Shown: piece by piece, positions 34,083 to 42,803 of the stretch
How positions within the stretch are numbered: the stretch's first letter is position 1
How the letters are laid out: the number at the start of each line of letters is the position of its first letter
Origin: Candidatus Fusicatenibacter intestinigallinarum
GTDB lineage: Bacteria; Bacillota; Clostridia; Lachnospirales; Lachnospiraceae
DNA: 64,000 bases
Direction of reading: 5' to 3'
NCBI GenBank assembly: GCA_019119555.1
Contig: DWWU01000022.1
Coordinates: 47,086-111,085 of the forward strand
The notes under the pieces: generated by a model
Database searches by the model: none
The model's input: only the letters and a program-made list of their open reading frames with translations
Told to the model about the DNA's origin: nothing
Program-made: the position numbers and the translations under genes

Positions 34083-34114
34083 AGCGCCGCATCCCATCCG
34101 GGGTGCGGCGCTTT
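34083..34114 (+). terminator. Terminator of the GPH symporter gene
   Basis: AGCGCCGCA pairs with TGCGGCGCT across TCCCATCCGGGG, followed by TTAG. It lies 45 bp after the stop. Confidence 0.8.
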
Positions 34115-34137
34115 AGTGCGTAAAACCACAGTTTTTT

Positions 34138-34252
34138 TCAGAAAGGGAAGTGCAGTTTCACCTGAAATCCGCCGGAAGCGCTGTGGCCGAAATCCACACT
34201 GCCGCGGTGTGCCTGTACAATCTGCTGCACAATCAGCAGGCCCAGACCGGTT
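34138..34252 (-). pseudogene. Histidine kinase, extreme C-terminal fragment
   Basis: A frame ending with TGA at 34138-34140 reads TGLGLLIVQQIVQAHRGSVD followed by FGHSASGGFQVKLHFPF. This is the G2 box and final strand of a HATPase_c domain. Everything upstream of the glycine box is missing; the sequence runs instead into the response regulator fragment in a different frame. Confidence 0.75.
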
Positions 34253-34645
34253 TCCCACCTGCAGTTTCCGGTTTTCCTCCATGTTTGCCCTTCGCAGAAG
34301 CGCCCGCACCCGCATGAGAAGCTCGCTCATATCAAATGGTTTTACCATATAGTCGTCAATTCCGATATCAAAACCTCTCTGTTTTGACGGAATATCATCC
34401 CTGGCGCTCATGAATAAAATCGGTATGGTTTTATTCAGTCCCCGGACAGTTTCTGCAAACTCAAATCCATCTGTTCCCGGCATCATAATATCTGAGATAA
34501 TAACTTCATATAAACTGTTATACATAGCGTCATAGGCGCTCTCTGCACTTAGGCAGCCCTTTGCCTCATATCCGCTGTCATTCAAATAGGCACATATACT
34601 CTGGTTTAAAGCCGCATTATCATCGACCACAAGAATATGAATCAT
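34253..34645 (-). pseudogene. Response regulator receiver domain, truncated
   Basis: The ATG at 34645 opens a complete CheY-like receiver: HILVVDDNAALNQSICAYLN with the acidic pair, EVIISDIMMPGTDGFEF with the phospho-aspartate, PILFMSARDD and DDYMVKPFDMSELLMRVRAL. After RRANMEENRKLQVG, where OmpR-type regulators start the winged-helix domain, the sequence jumps to kinase DNA. The open frame continues out of phase for about 130 more codons into the kinase remnant and the symporter gene's far strand. The DNA-binding domain is lost, so a normal output is not possible; a receiver-only protein could still be made. Confidence 0.75.
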
Positions 34646-34734
34646 ACTTCATTCCTCCTGCGCACTGGTTTTTATGCGGTTACTATAGCACAGGTTTGTT
34701 TCATTTTTGTTTCGTTTTCCCCGACTTTAAAATT

Positions 34735-34884
34735 TAATAATTCTGAAGCAAAACGCTGCTCCGGTGCATCCAGGGCATGGCGGATACATTCCAGTGCGCC
34801 GAGAAGATCCTTCGTCGGGCAGGCAAGATTCATCCTCTCAACGCCCTTTCCTGTTTCTCCGAATATATACCCGTCGTCCGGTTC
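34735..34884 (-). pseudogene. MalY/PatB-type aminotransferase, C-terminal fragment
   Basis: A minus-strand frame reads DDGYIFGETGKGVERMNLAC then PTKDLLGALECIRHALDAPE. This matches the last 45 residues of MalY/PatB cystathionine beta-lyase-type PLP enzymes, whose C-terminus runs MFGEGGxGFxRLNIACPRxxLxEALxRI. A stop codon lies about 25 codons upstream and no start or PLP-lysine region is present. It is a decayed gene end. Confidence 0.6.
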
Positions 34885-34971
34885 CCTGTCGGCGGCGCAA
34901 AAGAAAAGCAGCGTTTCTGTGCTTCCGCAGGGAAGTCAGAAACGCCGCTTATGCGAACCATTATAATAATT

Positions 34972-34999
34972 GTAACCATTCAGCCAGCTAAACTGTTGT
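34972..34999. repeat. Palindromic repeat downstream of thiN
   Basis: GTAACCATTCAGCC / AGCTAAACTGTTGT, diverged copy, 13 bp past the thiN stop. Confidence 0.7.
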
Positions 35000-35011
35000 T
35001 GATCATTGCAT

Positions 35012-35665
35012 TCAGTCCTTCGACTGAATCATCAGCAGGATTCCATCCTTGTACGACACACGCCCCTGTTCCGCCAGAATCTCGTTGCTGACGCCAAGTC
35101 CTCCCGACATATTCGTCAGTGTGAAATGATCCAGCGGGTACTTAAAGCCTTCCAGGGTCAGGCCCGTCACCTGCTCCTCCAGCGGCATAAACGATACGTA
35201 TGTACCGTGCTGTGTTTCCCTGTCAATCACAAATTCCTTTTCACAGGGCAGCGTAATCAGATTCCTGGAATCCACAAGGTAAGCCGGAATGTGTTTCAGC
35301 CAGGCCTTCTTCAGATTCTGTACCGTGCTGAAAAAATGATCCAGACGTCCCCCGGTTCCTCCCAGGATATGGATCTCTCTGCTTCCCAGTATAATTGCCT
35401 GCTGCAGCGCCAGATCCATATCCGTATTGTCCTTGACCGGATTAAATTCCCGGATCGGAATGTCCCGCTCTTCTTTGTATTTGTCCAGCACGCCTTCCTT
35501 CAGACTGTCAAAATCTCCCAGAATATAGGTCGGCCGGATATTTTCCTGACTGCAGAACTCCAGACCGCGGTCCGCGGCCAGAATAATATCAAAGTTCTGT
35601 TCCTGAATAAAACGAAGGGCAAACTCTCTCTCAAGCATGCCCCCGGCGATGATGCATGTCTTCAC
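35012..35665 (-). CDS. thiN: Thiamine diphosphokinase
   Basis: 217 residues from a GTG at 35665 with GAGGAG 8 bases upstream. An in-frame ATG at 35722 would overlap rpe by 20 bp and has no good ribosome site. It converts thiamine to thiamine diphosphate with ATP. Seen: IIAGGMLEREFAL, IILAADRGLEFC, PTYILGDFDSLKEGVL with the metal-binding aspartates, NPVKDNTDMDLALQQAI and HILGGTGGRLDHFFSTVQNL. The C-terminal beta domain includes GTYVSFMPLEEQVTGLTLEG. Last gene of the murE-thiN operon. Confidence 0.94.
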   Translation of the reverse strand: MKTCIIAGGMLEREFALRFIQEQNFDIILAADRGLEFCSQENIRPTYILGDFDSLKEGVLDKYKEERDIPIREFNPVKDNTDMDLALQQAIILGSREIHILGGTGGRLDHFFSTVQNLKKAWLKHIPAYLVDSRNLITLPCEKEFVIDRETQHGTYVSFMPLEEQVTGLTLEGFKYPLDHFTLTNMSGGLGVSNEILAEQGRVSYKDGILLMIQSKD

Positions 35666-35702
35666 TTTTCTGCTCTCCTCACTATCTGTCTTATACGGTC
35701 TG

Positions 35703-36374
35703 CTACCGGTTATAGGGTTCAATATGTTCCTGGAACATCCGGATATTCTTTTCTATATCTCCCATGAATACCGCGGAACCGGCAACAATAATATTCGCAC
35801 CAGCTTTCAGCACTTCATCTACGGTCTTTTCGTTGATCCCGCCGTCCACCTGAATCAACACCTCTGAATTTCCGGTGGCATCCAGCATCTTTCTCAGCTC
35901 CCGGAGCTTTCTGGCTGTTTCCGGAATATATTTCTGTCCACCGAATCCCGGATTCACGCTCATGACCAGCACCATATCTACCTTATCCAGCACGTGCTCA
36001 AGAACACCGACCGGCGTCCTGGGATTAATCGCGACTCCTGTCTGCATCCCCTTGTCATGAATCACATCCAGCGTAAACGGAAGATCCGAACATGCCTCCG
36101 CATGGATCGTCAGCATGTCTGCACCGCATTCCTTAAAGCGCTGAATATAACGCTCCGGATCCTGAATCATCAGATGTACGTCAAAATACAGGGTGCTCTC
36201 CTCCCGTATGGATTTAATCAGCGGCATTCCAAAAGAGAGACTCGGCACGAAAGTGCCGTCCATTACATCAATATGCAGCCACTGGCAGCCTGCCTGTTCT
36301 ATTTTTTTGATCTGCTCACCCAGCCGGTTGAAATCCGCGGCCAGAATCGACGGTGACAACTGATACCTCTGCAT
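35703..36374 (-). CDS. rpe: Ribulose-phosphate 3-epimerase
   Basis: 223 residues. TIM-barrel epimerase of the pentose phosphate pathway: LSPSILAADFNRLGEQIKKI, QWLHIDVMDGTFVPSLSFG with the catalytic aspartate and metal histidine, FDVHLMIQDPERYI, VMSVNPGFGGQKYI, QVDGGINEKT with the second aspartate, and VAGSAVF. It lies one base from rsgA and upstream of thiN, a fixed order in Firmicutes. Confidence 0.97.
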   Translation of the reverse strand: MQRYQLSPSILAADFNRLGEQIKKIEQAGCQWLHIDVMDGTFVPSLSFGMPLIKSIREESTLYFDVHLMIQDPERYIQRFKECGADMLTIHAEACSDLPFTLDVIHDKGMQTGVAINPRTPVGVLEHVLDKVDMVLVMSVNPGFGGQKYIPETARKLRELRKMLDATGNSEVLIQVDGGINEKTVDEVLKAGANIIVAGSAVFMGDIEKNIRMFQEHIEPYNR

Positions 36375-36375
36375 A

Positions 36376-37260
36376 TTAGTATCTCCTTTTTTCCTGCTCT
36401 TTTAATTCTTCGTAAAACATCACATAATTCTCATACCGTGACCGGTGAATTCTTCCCTCCTCCAGAGCTTCCTTCACCGCACAGCCAGGCTCCCTGATGT
36501 GGGCGCATCCCTGAAACCTGCAGCCTCCCTCCAGAGGACGGAATTCCGGAAAATATCCGCCAAGCTCCTCTTTTTCCATATTTTCTGTATAAAGGGAGGT
36601 AAAGCCGGGCGTATCGCAGAGCCACGTTTCCTCTCCCAGAGGGATCAGCTGCGCGTGCCGGGTTGTGTGCCTGCCGCGCTTCAGCTTTCTGCTGATCTCG
36701 CCGGTCTCCATCTTTATTTCACTCTGAAAAAGGTTTGTCAGCGACGATTTTCCCACACCGGACGGGCCTGCCACCACAGTCGTCTTTCCGTCCAGATATG
36801 CCCGGAGTGTATCGATTCCCTCTCTTTTTTCCGCGCTGCACAGAAAGACCCGGTATCCGCAGTCCACATAAATGTTTCTCAACCGATCCGCTTCCTCCGG
36901 ATCAACGAGGTCGTCTTTGTTAAAACAGATCGCCGCAGGTACCCTCTGCTGCTCCATCATCACGAGAAAACGGTCGAGAAGAGCGATGTTCGGTTTCGGA
37001 TTCTCCAGAGCAAAAATGACAAGCGCCTGATCCACGTTCGCCACCGCCGGACGGATCAGTTCATTTTTCCGGGCAAAAATCTCCGTCAGATTTCCGGTTT
37101 TTTCTTCCCCGCTGAGGATTTCTATTTCCACATGGTCACCCACCAGCGGCTTTTTCCCATCCTTCCTGAACACTCCTTTTGCCCTGCATTCATAAATGCC
37201 GGATTCCCCCGTATCCACATAATAGAATCCGGCAATTCCTTTTATAATTCTGCCTTTCAT
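36376..37260 (-). CDS. rsgA: Ribosome small subunit-dependent GTPase RsgA
   Basis: 294 residues. An N-terminal OB fold (GRIIKGIAGFYYVDTGESGI) is followed by a circularly permuted GTPase with the motifs in the order ICFNKDDLVD (G4), GPSGVGKSSLTNLFQ (G1), RHTTRHAQLIPL (switch) and WLCDTPGFTSL (G3). The C-terminal zinc site is CRFQGCAHIREPGCAV. It acts in late 30S maturation. It overlaps neither neighbour but lies 7 bp after prkC. Confidence 0.97.
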   Translation of the reverse strand: MKGRIIKGIAGFYYVDTGESGIYECRAKGVFRKDGKKPLVGDHVEIEILSGEEKTGNLTEIFARKNELIRPAVANVDQALVIFALENPKPNIALLDRFLVMMEQQRVPAAICFNKDDLVDPEEADRLRNIYVDCGYRVFLCSAEKREGIDTLRAYLDGKTTVVAGPSGVGKSSLTNLFQSEIKMETGEISRKLKRGRHTTRHAQLIPLGEETWLCDTPGFTSLYTENMEKEELGGYFPEFRPLEGGCRFQGCAHIREPGCAVKEALEEGRIHRSRYENYVMFYEELKEQEKRRY

Positions 37261-37267
37261 TCACACC

Positions 37268-39493
37268 TCAGCTATGGTCGGCAGTAAACGTGCTGCTCTT
37301 TGAGATCGCCTGATAGGTTCCGGTGGAATCCATCTCAGAGATCAGAATATAAACCTCCGCGGACGCATTGGACGGCGCCTGCCACTGAATATTGATCGGA
37401 TACGGCCACTGATCGTCGCCCAGCGTCATGCCCTCGTCACTCCATACGGACTGCTCGGAACCGTTGACGCTCTGAATGACTTCCAGGCGAATCACACCGC
37501 CGTTATAGTTGTCCGGCTTGTTCAGAGACTTGTTAAAGCTCCAGGTAACCGTAGACGCGCCGTCTCCCGGATCCGTCGTTGGTTCTGCCGCCGCCTCCCG
37601 TTCGTTAATTACCAGCGTTACCGTAGATCCTTCGTCTACCGTGGAACCTCCCTCAGGGCTCTGGCTGATTACTTCGCCGATATCCACACCGCTGGAAGAC
37701 GCGGTCGTCGTCGCAACGTTCAGACCAAGGTTTTCCAGAATCCGTGTTGCCTCCTCCTGGGAATATCCTCTCAGGTTCGGCACATCTACCTGCTCCGCCT
37801 GCTCAGAACCGGTGCTTACCACAATGGTTACGGTAGTTCCTGCCTCCACTGTGGAGCCCTCGCCCGGATCCAGGTTGATAACGTTTCCTTCCGCAACATC
37901 ACTGCTGCTCTGCTCTGTAAAGCTTACGTTTAATCCCAGACTCTCCAGAGACGCCTGCACCGCATCTCTTGACTGTCCGATCAGACCGGTCGGAATCTGC
38001 ACCCTGCCCGATCCGGAACTCAGATAATAGGTAATGGTTGAATTGATTCTGACCTGAGTGCCCGGCTGCAGATCCTGACGGCACACTCTGCCCTCCTCAT
38101 ACTCTTCGCTGGCCTCCGTTCCGCCGAACGTAACGCCAAGACCGAGGTCATTGGCAGTCTGTGTCGCCTGCTCCTCCGTCTGATTTCTCAGATCCGGCAC
38201 AGTCACCATCTCTGCGTCTGTGTCGGAGGTCGCACTGCTGTCCACCGGCGTCGGCGTAGCTGTCACTGAAGCGGATACCGATGAAGAAGAGCCGGAACTG
38301 CTTCCTCCCCCAAAGCCAACCGCCTGGACAATAATATAGATCAGAATACAGACAATAATGCCTCCGACAACAAATCCGCCGATGGTGATAATCTTATCCG
38401 CTCTGCCGCCGGATTCTTCCTCCTCATCGTCATCTTCGTCGTCATCCTCATCATAATCGTCATCGTACTCCTCATCGTCGTACTCGTCGTCCTCATATCC
38501 GTCATCCTCGTCGTCGTCATCCTCCAGCTTGCTGTATCGGGGAGATCCGGTCTGCTCCTCCTTCCGGGCCGCCGCCTCAGCAGAACCGGCGCGGATCTTA
38601 TCCAGTTCGTCCTGGGACACCATAACCGTCTGCGCATGGGAGCTGAGCGGCGTTACCGTGACAAAATTTCCGTTAGGATCCATCAGCGAATGCTTCAGGT
38701 CGTCGATCAGTTCCGCCATATTCTTATACCGACGGTCCGGGCTTTTCTGCGTACATTTCAGAATGATCTGCTCCAGAGAAAACGGAAGATTCGGCGTGTA
38801 TTTGGAAGGCGCCTCGATTTCTTCCTGCAGATGCTTGATTGCAATTGCAACCGTAGTGTCTCCATCAAAAGGAACCCGTCCTGTCACCATCTCGTAAAGC
38901 GTAATTCCCAGGGAATAAATATCGCTCTTGTAATCAGAATAGCCGCCGCGTACCTGCTCCGGTGAACTGTAATGAACGCTTCCCATCACGTTGGAGCTGA
39001 TCGTGTTGGAAGAAGTTGCCTTCGCAATTCCGAAATCCGAAAGCTTTACCTTTCCATCTGTGGATATAATAATATTCTGAGGTTTCACATCCCGGTGGAC
39101 GATTCCCCGGTTATGAGCCGCTTCCAGTCCCATCGAAACCTGAATCGCAATGCTGGTTGCCTCCTTGACGCTCAGCTTGCCTTTCCGGTTGATGTAGTCT
39201 TTCAGCGTAATTCCCTCAACCAGTTCCATGACAATATAATATACGCCCCGGTCTTCTCCCACGTCAAACACATTGACCACATTGGGATGGGACAGCCCGG
39301 CAGCTGCCTGGGCTTCCGTGCGGAATTTTGCTATAAACGTCTTATCCTCGCGAAATTCCGGCTTCAGCACTTTCACCGCAACCATACGGTTCAGCTTCTC
39401 GTCCATCGCTTTGTAGACATCCGCCATGCCACCGGAACCAATCCTGTTTATAATTTCATATCTCTCTCCTAAAATAACTCCCTCTTTTAACAT
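37268..39493 (-). CDS. prkC: PASTA-domain Ser/Thr protein kinase PrkC
   Basis: 741 residues. Kinase domain 1-275: IGSGGMADVYKAMD, VAVKVLKPEF (Lys), IVHRDVKPQNIIIS, LSDFGIAKATSSNTISSN with an activation loop rich in Ser/Thr. Residues about 320-365 form a striking Asp/Glu run. A membrane helix follows (IIVCILIYIIVQAVGF), then three PASTA repeats (starting near VTVPDLRNQTEEQATQ, VQIPTGLIGQSRDAVQ and VDVPNLRGYSQEEATR) and a C-terminal Ig-like domain (WSFNKSLNKPDNYNGG). It senses muropeptides or lipid II and controls growth, wall synthesis and spore germination. It overlaps its phosphatase gene by 7 bp. Confidence 0.96.
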   Translation of the reverse strand: MLKEGVILGERYEIINRIGSGGMADVYKAMDEKLNRMVAVKVLKPEFREDKTFIAKFRTEAQAAAGLSHPNVVNVFDVGEDRGVYYIVMELVEGITLKDYINRKGKLSVKEATSIAIQVSMGLEAAHNRGIVHRDVKPQNIIISTDGKVKLSDFGIAKATSSNTISSNVMGSVHYSSPEQVRGGYSDYKSDIYSLGITLYEMVTGRVPFDGDTTVAIAIKHLQEEIEAPSKYTPNLPFSLEQIILKCTQKSPDRRYKNMAELIDDLKHSLMDPNGNFVTVTPLSSHAQTVMVSQDELDKIRAGSAEAAARKEEQTGSPRYSKLEDDDDEDDGYEDDEYDDEEYDDDYDEDDDEDDDEEEESGGRADKIITIGGFVVGGIIVCILIYIIVQAVGFGGGSSSGSSSSVSASVTATPTPVDSSATSDTDAEMVTVPDLRNQTEEQATQTANDLGLGVTFGGTEASEEYEEGRVCRQDLQPGTQVRINSTITYYLSSGSGRVQIPTGLIGQSRDAVQASLESLGLNVSFTEQSSSDVAEGNVINLDPGEGSTVEAGTTVTIVVSTGSEQAEQVDVPNLRGYSQEEATRILENLGLNVATTTASSSGVDIGEVISQSPEGGSTVDEGSTVTLVINEREAAAEPTTDPGDGASTVTWSFNKSLNKPDNYNGGVIRLEVIQSVNGSEQSVWSDEGMTLGDDQWPYPINIQWQAPSNASAEVYILISEMDSTGTYQAISKSSTFTADHS

Positions 39494-40230
39494 TCCTTCA
39501 CCTCGTTTGTAAATGGTTCAACGACAATGACCGCGATATTATCCTTGCCGCCATTTGCATTCGCCTTATCGATCAGTTCCTGTGCCTTATCCTTTCCGTT
39601 GTCGTCCTCGAGAATCTCAAAAATCTCTTCGTCCGTCACCATATTGGACAGTCCGTCCGAACACATCAGAAGCTGATTTCCCGGTTCCAGCCGGATATCG
39701 AAAAAATCCACCTTTACCGTCTCACCCGTACCCACCGCTCTGGTGATAATGTTTTTGTCCGGATGATTTCTCGCCTGTTCCATCGTCAGCTCCCCAAGAC
39801 GTACCATCTCCATAATCAGAGAATGATCCTGAGTCACCTGGGAAAATGTGCCGTCAGCATCCAGGTACAGGCGGCTGTCGCCCACATTCGCCACATAGGC
39901 ATAGCTCCCCACAACAGTGGCAACCACCATCGTCGTACCCATTCCTTCCATGGATTCGTCTCTCTGCGCCTGCTCCAGGATCTGGCTGTTTGCAGCCTCG
40001 ATTCCATGGCGGATAATCTTGACAGGATTAAAGTTTCCGTCTCGCCTGACGGATTCCACCAGCACGGACACCCCGTAGCGGGACGCAAAATCCCCGGCGT
40101 TATGTCCGCCCATACCGTCAGCCACAACAAAAAGGTTCGGAAGGTTCCCGACCGGTTCCGTGGAAGCGAACACAAAGTCCTGATTCATTTTGCGTTTCTG
40201 ACCTATATCGGTTGCAGAAAATACTTTCAT
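39487..40230 (-). CDS. prpC: PP2C-type Ser/Thr phosphatase
   Basis: 247 residues. Mn2+-dependent PPM fold: SATDIGQKRKMNQDFVFAST, FVVADGMGGHNAGDFASRYG, YVANVGDSRLYLDADG, VTQDHSLIMEMVRLG, ITRAVGTGE and LLMCSDGLSNMVTDEE, which are the metal-binding aspartate motifs of the family. It reverses phosphorylation by PrkC; the two genes overlap by 7 bp and are probably translationally coupled. Confidence 0.96.
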   Translation of the reverse strand: MKVFSATDIGQKRKMNQDFVFASTEPVGNLPNLFVVADGMGGHNAGDFASRYGVSVLVESVRRDGNFNPVKIIRHGIEAANSQILEQAQRDESMEGMGTTMVVATVVGSYAYVANVGDSRLYLDADGTFSQVTQDHSLIMEMVRLGELTMEQARNHPDKNIITRAVGTGETVKVDFFDIRLEPGNQLLMCSDGLSNMVTDEEIFEILEDDNGKDKAQELIDKANANGGKDNIAVIVVEPFTNEVKEC

Positions 40231-40299
40231 GTCTTCCTCTCCTGTAAAGAAAATTTCCGGATCTGCCTCCTGTCCCCGCTCTGCGGCGGACAGTTTCGG

Positions 40300-41349
40300 C
40301 TATTCCGGCATTCTCTTTTCTGTCTTATCTATATAACTTTTTCTCAGCTGTCCACAGGCGCCGTCAATATCTGCGCCCATTTCCCTTCTAATAGTAACAT
40401 TAATTCCGTATTTTTCAAGTTTATTTTTGAAATTCTCCACCACTTTTTTCCCGGAGCGGACATAATTCCGCTCCCTGATCGGGTTCACCGGAATCAGATT
40501 TACATGACAGTTCATTCCCCGGATCCGCTCCGCAAGCTGGTCCGCATCCCCCTGGGAATCGTTCTCTCCGCCTACCAGCGCATACTCAAAGGTAAGCCTC
40601 CGTCCCGTCTCCTGAAAGTAGTAGCGACAGGCGTCCAGGACCTCGTCCATCGTATAGCGGTGCGCGATCGGCATCAGCGCTCTGCGCTTTTCATCGTTTG
40701 GGGCATGGAGGGAAAGGGCCAGGGTAATCTGCAGATGCTCCCGGGCCAGACGCCGCATGTTCGGCACGATTCCACAGGTGGAAACCGTCAGATTTCTCTG
40801 GCTGATGTTCATTCCCCGGGGATCTGAAATCATGTGTACAAAACGTACCAGGCTGTCATAATTGTCCAGTGGTTCCCCGGTTCCCATCACAACCACATGA
40901 GACACCCGTTCCCCGGTATGTGCGGAAATCCGGTATACCTGTTCCAACATCTCCCCGGCCGTCAAAGGGCGTACCAGACCGCCGATCGTGGACGCACAGA
41001 AGCGGCAGCCCATCCGGCAGCCCACCTGAGAAGAAATACAGACGGAATTTCCATGATGATAGCGCATCAGAACACTCTCGATCACATTTCCGTCCTGCAG
41101 TTCAAACAGATATTTCCGGGTTCCGTCCAGCCGGGAAGTCTGCACCTCCACAACTTCCAGCGGGTGAAACGGATATTCTTCTTCAAGACGCTTCCGGAAT
41201 TTTGCAGACAGATTCGTCATCTCATCATAGGAAGAAACCATTTTCTGATGGATCCACTCATACAGCTGTTTTGCACGGAAAGGCTTTTCTCCCAGCGCCT
41301 CACAGACCGCCTGCAGTTCCTCCAGGTTCATAGACTTGATATCATTCAT
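40300..41349 (-). CDS. rlmN: Dual-specificity rRNA/tRNA adenine-C2 methyltransferase RlmN
   Basis: 349 residues from the ATG at 41349, with AGGAGGA upstream; the frame from 41412 runs through a palindromic repeat. Radical SAM enzyme: the cluster motif is GCRMGCRFCAST, with GTGEPLDNYDSLVRF, LALSLHAPNDEKRRALMPI and LIPVNPIRERNYV. The C-terminal methyl-carrying cysteine is in DGACGQLRKS. It methylates A2503 of 23S rRNA and A37 of some tRNAs. Confidence 0.97.
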   Translation of the reverse strand: MNDIKSMNLEELQAVCEALGEKPFRAKQLYEWIHQKMVSSYDEMTNLSAKFRKRLEEEYPFHPLEVVEVQTSRLDGTRKYLFELQDGNVIESVLMRYHHGNSVCISSQVGCRMGCRFCASTIGGLVRPLTAGEMLEQVYRISAHTGERVSHVVVMGTGEPLDNYDSLVRFVHMISDPRGMNISQRNLTVSTCGIVPNMRRLAREHLQITLALSLHAPNDEKRRALMPIAHRYTMDEVLDACRYYFQETGRRLTFEYALVGGENDSQGDADQLAERIRGMNCHVNLIPVNPIRERNYVRSGKKVVENFKNKLEKYGINVTIRREMGADIDGACGQLRKSYIDKTEKRMPE

Positions 41350-41366
41350 TTCTCTTTCCTCCTGAC

Positions 41367-41395
41367 GCAACAGTTCAGCCCTGCAGAACTGTCGC
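41367..41395. repeat. Palindromic repeat between rsmB and rlmN
   Basis: GCAACAGTTCAGCC / CTGCAGAACTGTCGC, 14 bp past the rsmB stop and 18 bp before the rlmN start, in the middle of an operon. It therefore cannot be a strong terminator here. Confidence 0.75.
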
Positions 41396-41408
41396 GTCAT
41401 ACTTTGTA

Positions 41409-42803
41409 TCATTCTGCCGGATCCGGAAGTCTGCTTCCGGATTCAGTTCCTTTTTTCCGGAACTTCGCAAAGAAAAAACCGTCACAGTTATGTATGCCCG
41501 GGATCAGCTGAAGGAATCCCTGCGCTGTCTCTTCGCTGTGCAGTTCTTCAGGCAGACAGTCGTTCAGGCTCACCGCCTCAAACGGAAATTCTTCGAGAAA
41601 CCACCGGAAATTCTCTTCGTTTTCTTTCCTGTTCACCGTACAGGTGCTGAACACCAGCGTTCCCCCGTTTCTGACATAGGATGCGGCGTTCTCCAGAATT
41701 TTCCTCTGAAGGCAAATCAGTTCGTTTTCCTTGTTTCTGGATGCATGGTACCGGATATCCGCTTTCTTTCCGATGACGCCGTAACCGGAACACGGAACAT
41801 CCGCAAGCACCACATCTGCTTTTCTTACCCAGTCCGGATCCGGAACCGTAGCGTCCCACTCCTCCGCCGTTACATTGGTCAGACCGGAACGCTCGATATT
41901 GTTCCGGATCAGCTGTACTTTGTAAGGCGTAAGATCCCGGGCCTGGACAAAACCGCAGCCAAGCATCCGGTCTGCCATATGAAGGCTCTTTCCTCCCGGA
42001 GCCGCGCAGAGATCCAGGACCGTATCGCCCGGATGGGGATCCGCCGCTTGCGTCACCAGCATCGAGCTGACGTCCTGTACCTGGAACCTTCCCTGCTGAA
42101 AGGCGGTCAGACGGCTCAGATGGTCGTAGCCTCTGATATACCAGGCCTCCTTTACGTAAGGTGCCTTTTCCACCGTTACCCCCTGTTTCTCCAGACTTTT
42201 CAGGGTCTCCTCCTCGGTATTCCGGAACCGGTTGATGCGGATCGTCGTTGGGTGAGTTTCCAGAAACGATGCCAGCATCTTCTCCGTCACGTCTTCCGGG
42301 TACTGCTCCAGAAATTCTTCCACAAGAAATTCCGGCATTGAGTAGCGCACGGAAAGGTATTTCGTCAGATCACTGTTCCTGTCAGGAAATGTCAGATGAT
42401 CCTTTTCCCTCACGATGCTGCGAAGTACCCCGTTGACAAAGCCTTTCAGCTGGAAAAATCCTTTTTTCGACGCCAGCTTCACCGCCTCGTTGACCACCGC
42501 TGCATCCGGAACGCCGTCCATGAAGCGGATCTGATAGACAGACATCCGCAGCAGCGCCCGGATCACCGGCTTGCATTTATGAATTTTTGTTTTTGAGTAC
42601 TGATTGATCACATAATCATTCTGAACCTGGTACTCCACCGTACCGTCGCAGAGCCGGGTGAGAAACGCCCGGTCCTGTTTCGGGAGAAACTGAAATTTCT
42701 CCAGCATCTGGCGGACCGCCACATGGCAGGGAACCCCTTCCTTTTCAATCTGAAGGAGAATGTTCAGCGCCAGTTCCCTCGTATTGACACCATCAGTCAT
42801 CAT
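41409..42803 (-). CDS. rsmB: 16S rRNA (cytosine967-C5)-methyltransferase RsmB
   Basis: 464 residues. The N-terminal NusB-like domain (1-140: RELALNILLQIEKEGVPCHV) is followed by the Rossmann methyltransferase with VLDLCAAPGGKSLHMADRM, the cysteine motif VLADVPCSGYGVIGKKADIR and the catalytic LVFSTCTVNRKENEEN. The end HNCDGFFFAKFRK is typical. The start overlaps the end of the zinc peptidase gene by 11 bp. Confidence 0.96.
   Translation of the reverse strand: MMTDGVNTRELALNILLQIEKEGVPCHVAVRQMLEKFQFLPKQDRAFLTRLCDGTVEYQVQNDYVINQYSKTKIHKCKPVIRALLRMSVYQIRFMDGVPDAAVVNEAVKLASKKGFFQLKGFVNGVLRSIVREKDHLTFPDRNSDLTKYLSVRYSMPEFLVEEFLEQYPEDVTEKMLASFLETHPTTIRINRFRNTEEETLKSLEKQGVTVEKAPYVKEAWYIRGYDHLSRLTAFQQGRFQVQDVSSMLVTQAADPHPGDTVLDLCAAPGGKSLHMADRMLGCGFVQARDLTPYKVQLIRNNIERSGLTNVTAEEWDATVPDPDWVRKADVVLADVPCSGYGVIGKKADIRYHASRNKENELICLQRKILENAASYVRNGGTLVFSTCTVNRKENEENFRWFLEEFPFEAVSLNDCLPEELHSEETAQGFLQLIPGIHNCDGFFFAKFRKKGTESGSRLPDPAE

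Noticed and set aside
38401..38520. Tandem TCATCGTC-like repeats as a non-coding satellite
   Set aside because: They are the Asp/Glu codons of the acidic tract in prkC, in frame throughout.
41367..41395. Palindromic repeat as an operon-ending terminator
   Set aside because: It lies between rsmB and rlmN, with no T run, inside an operon whose order is conserved and continues downstream.
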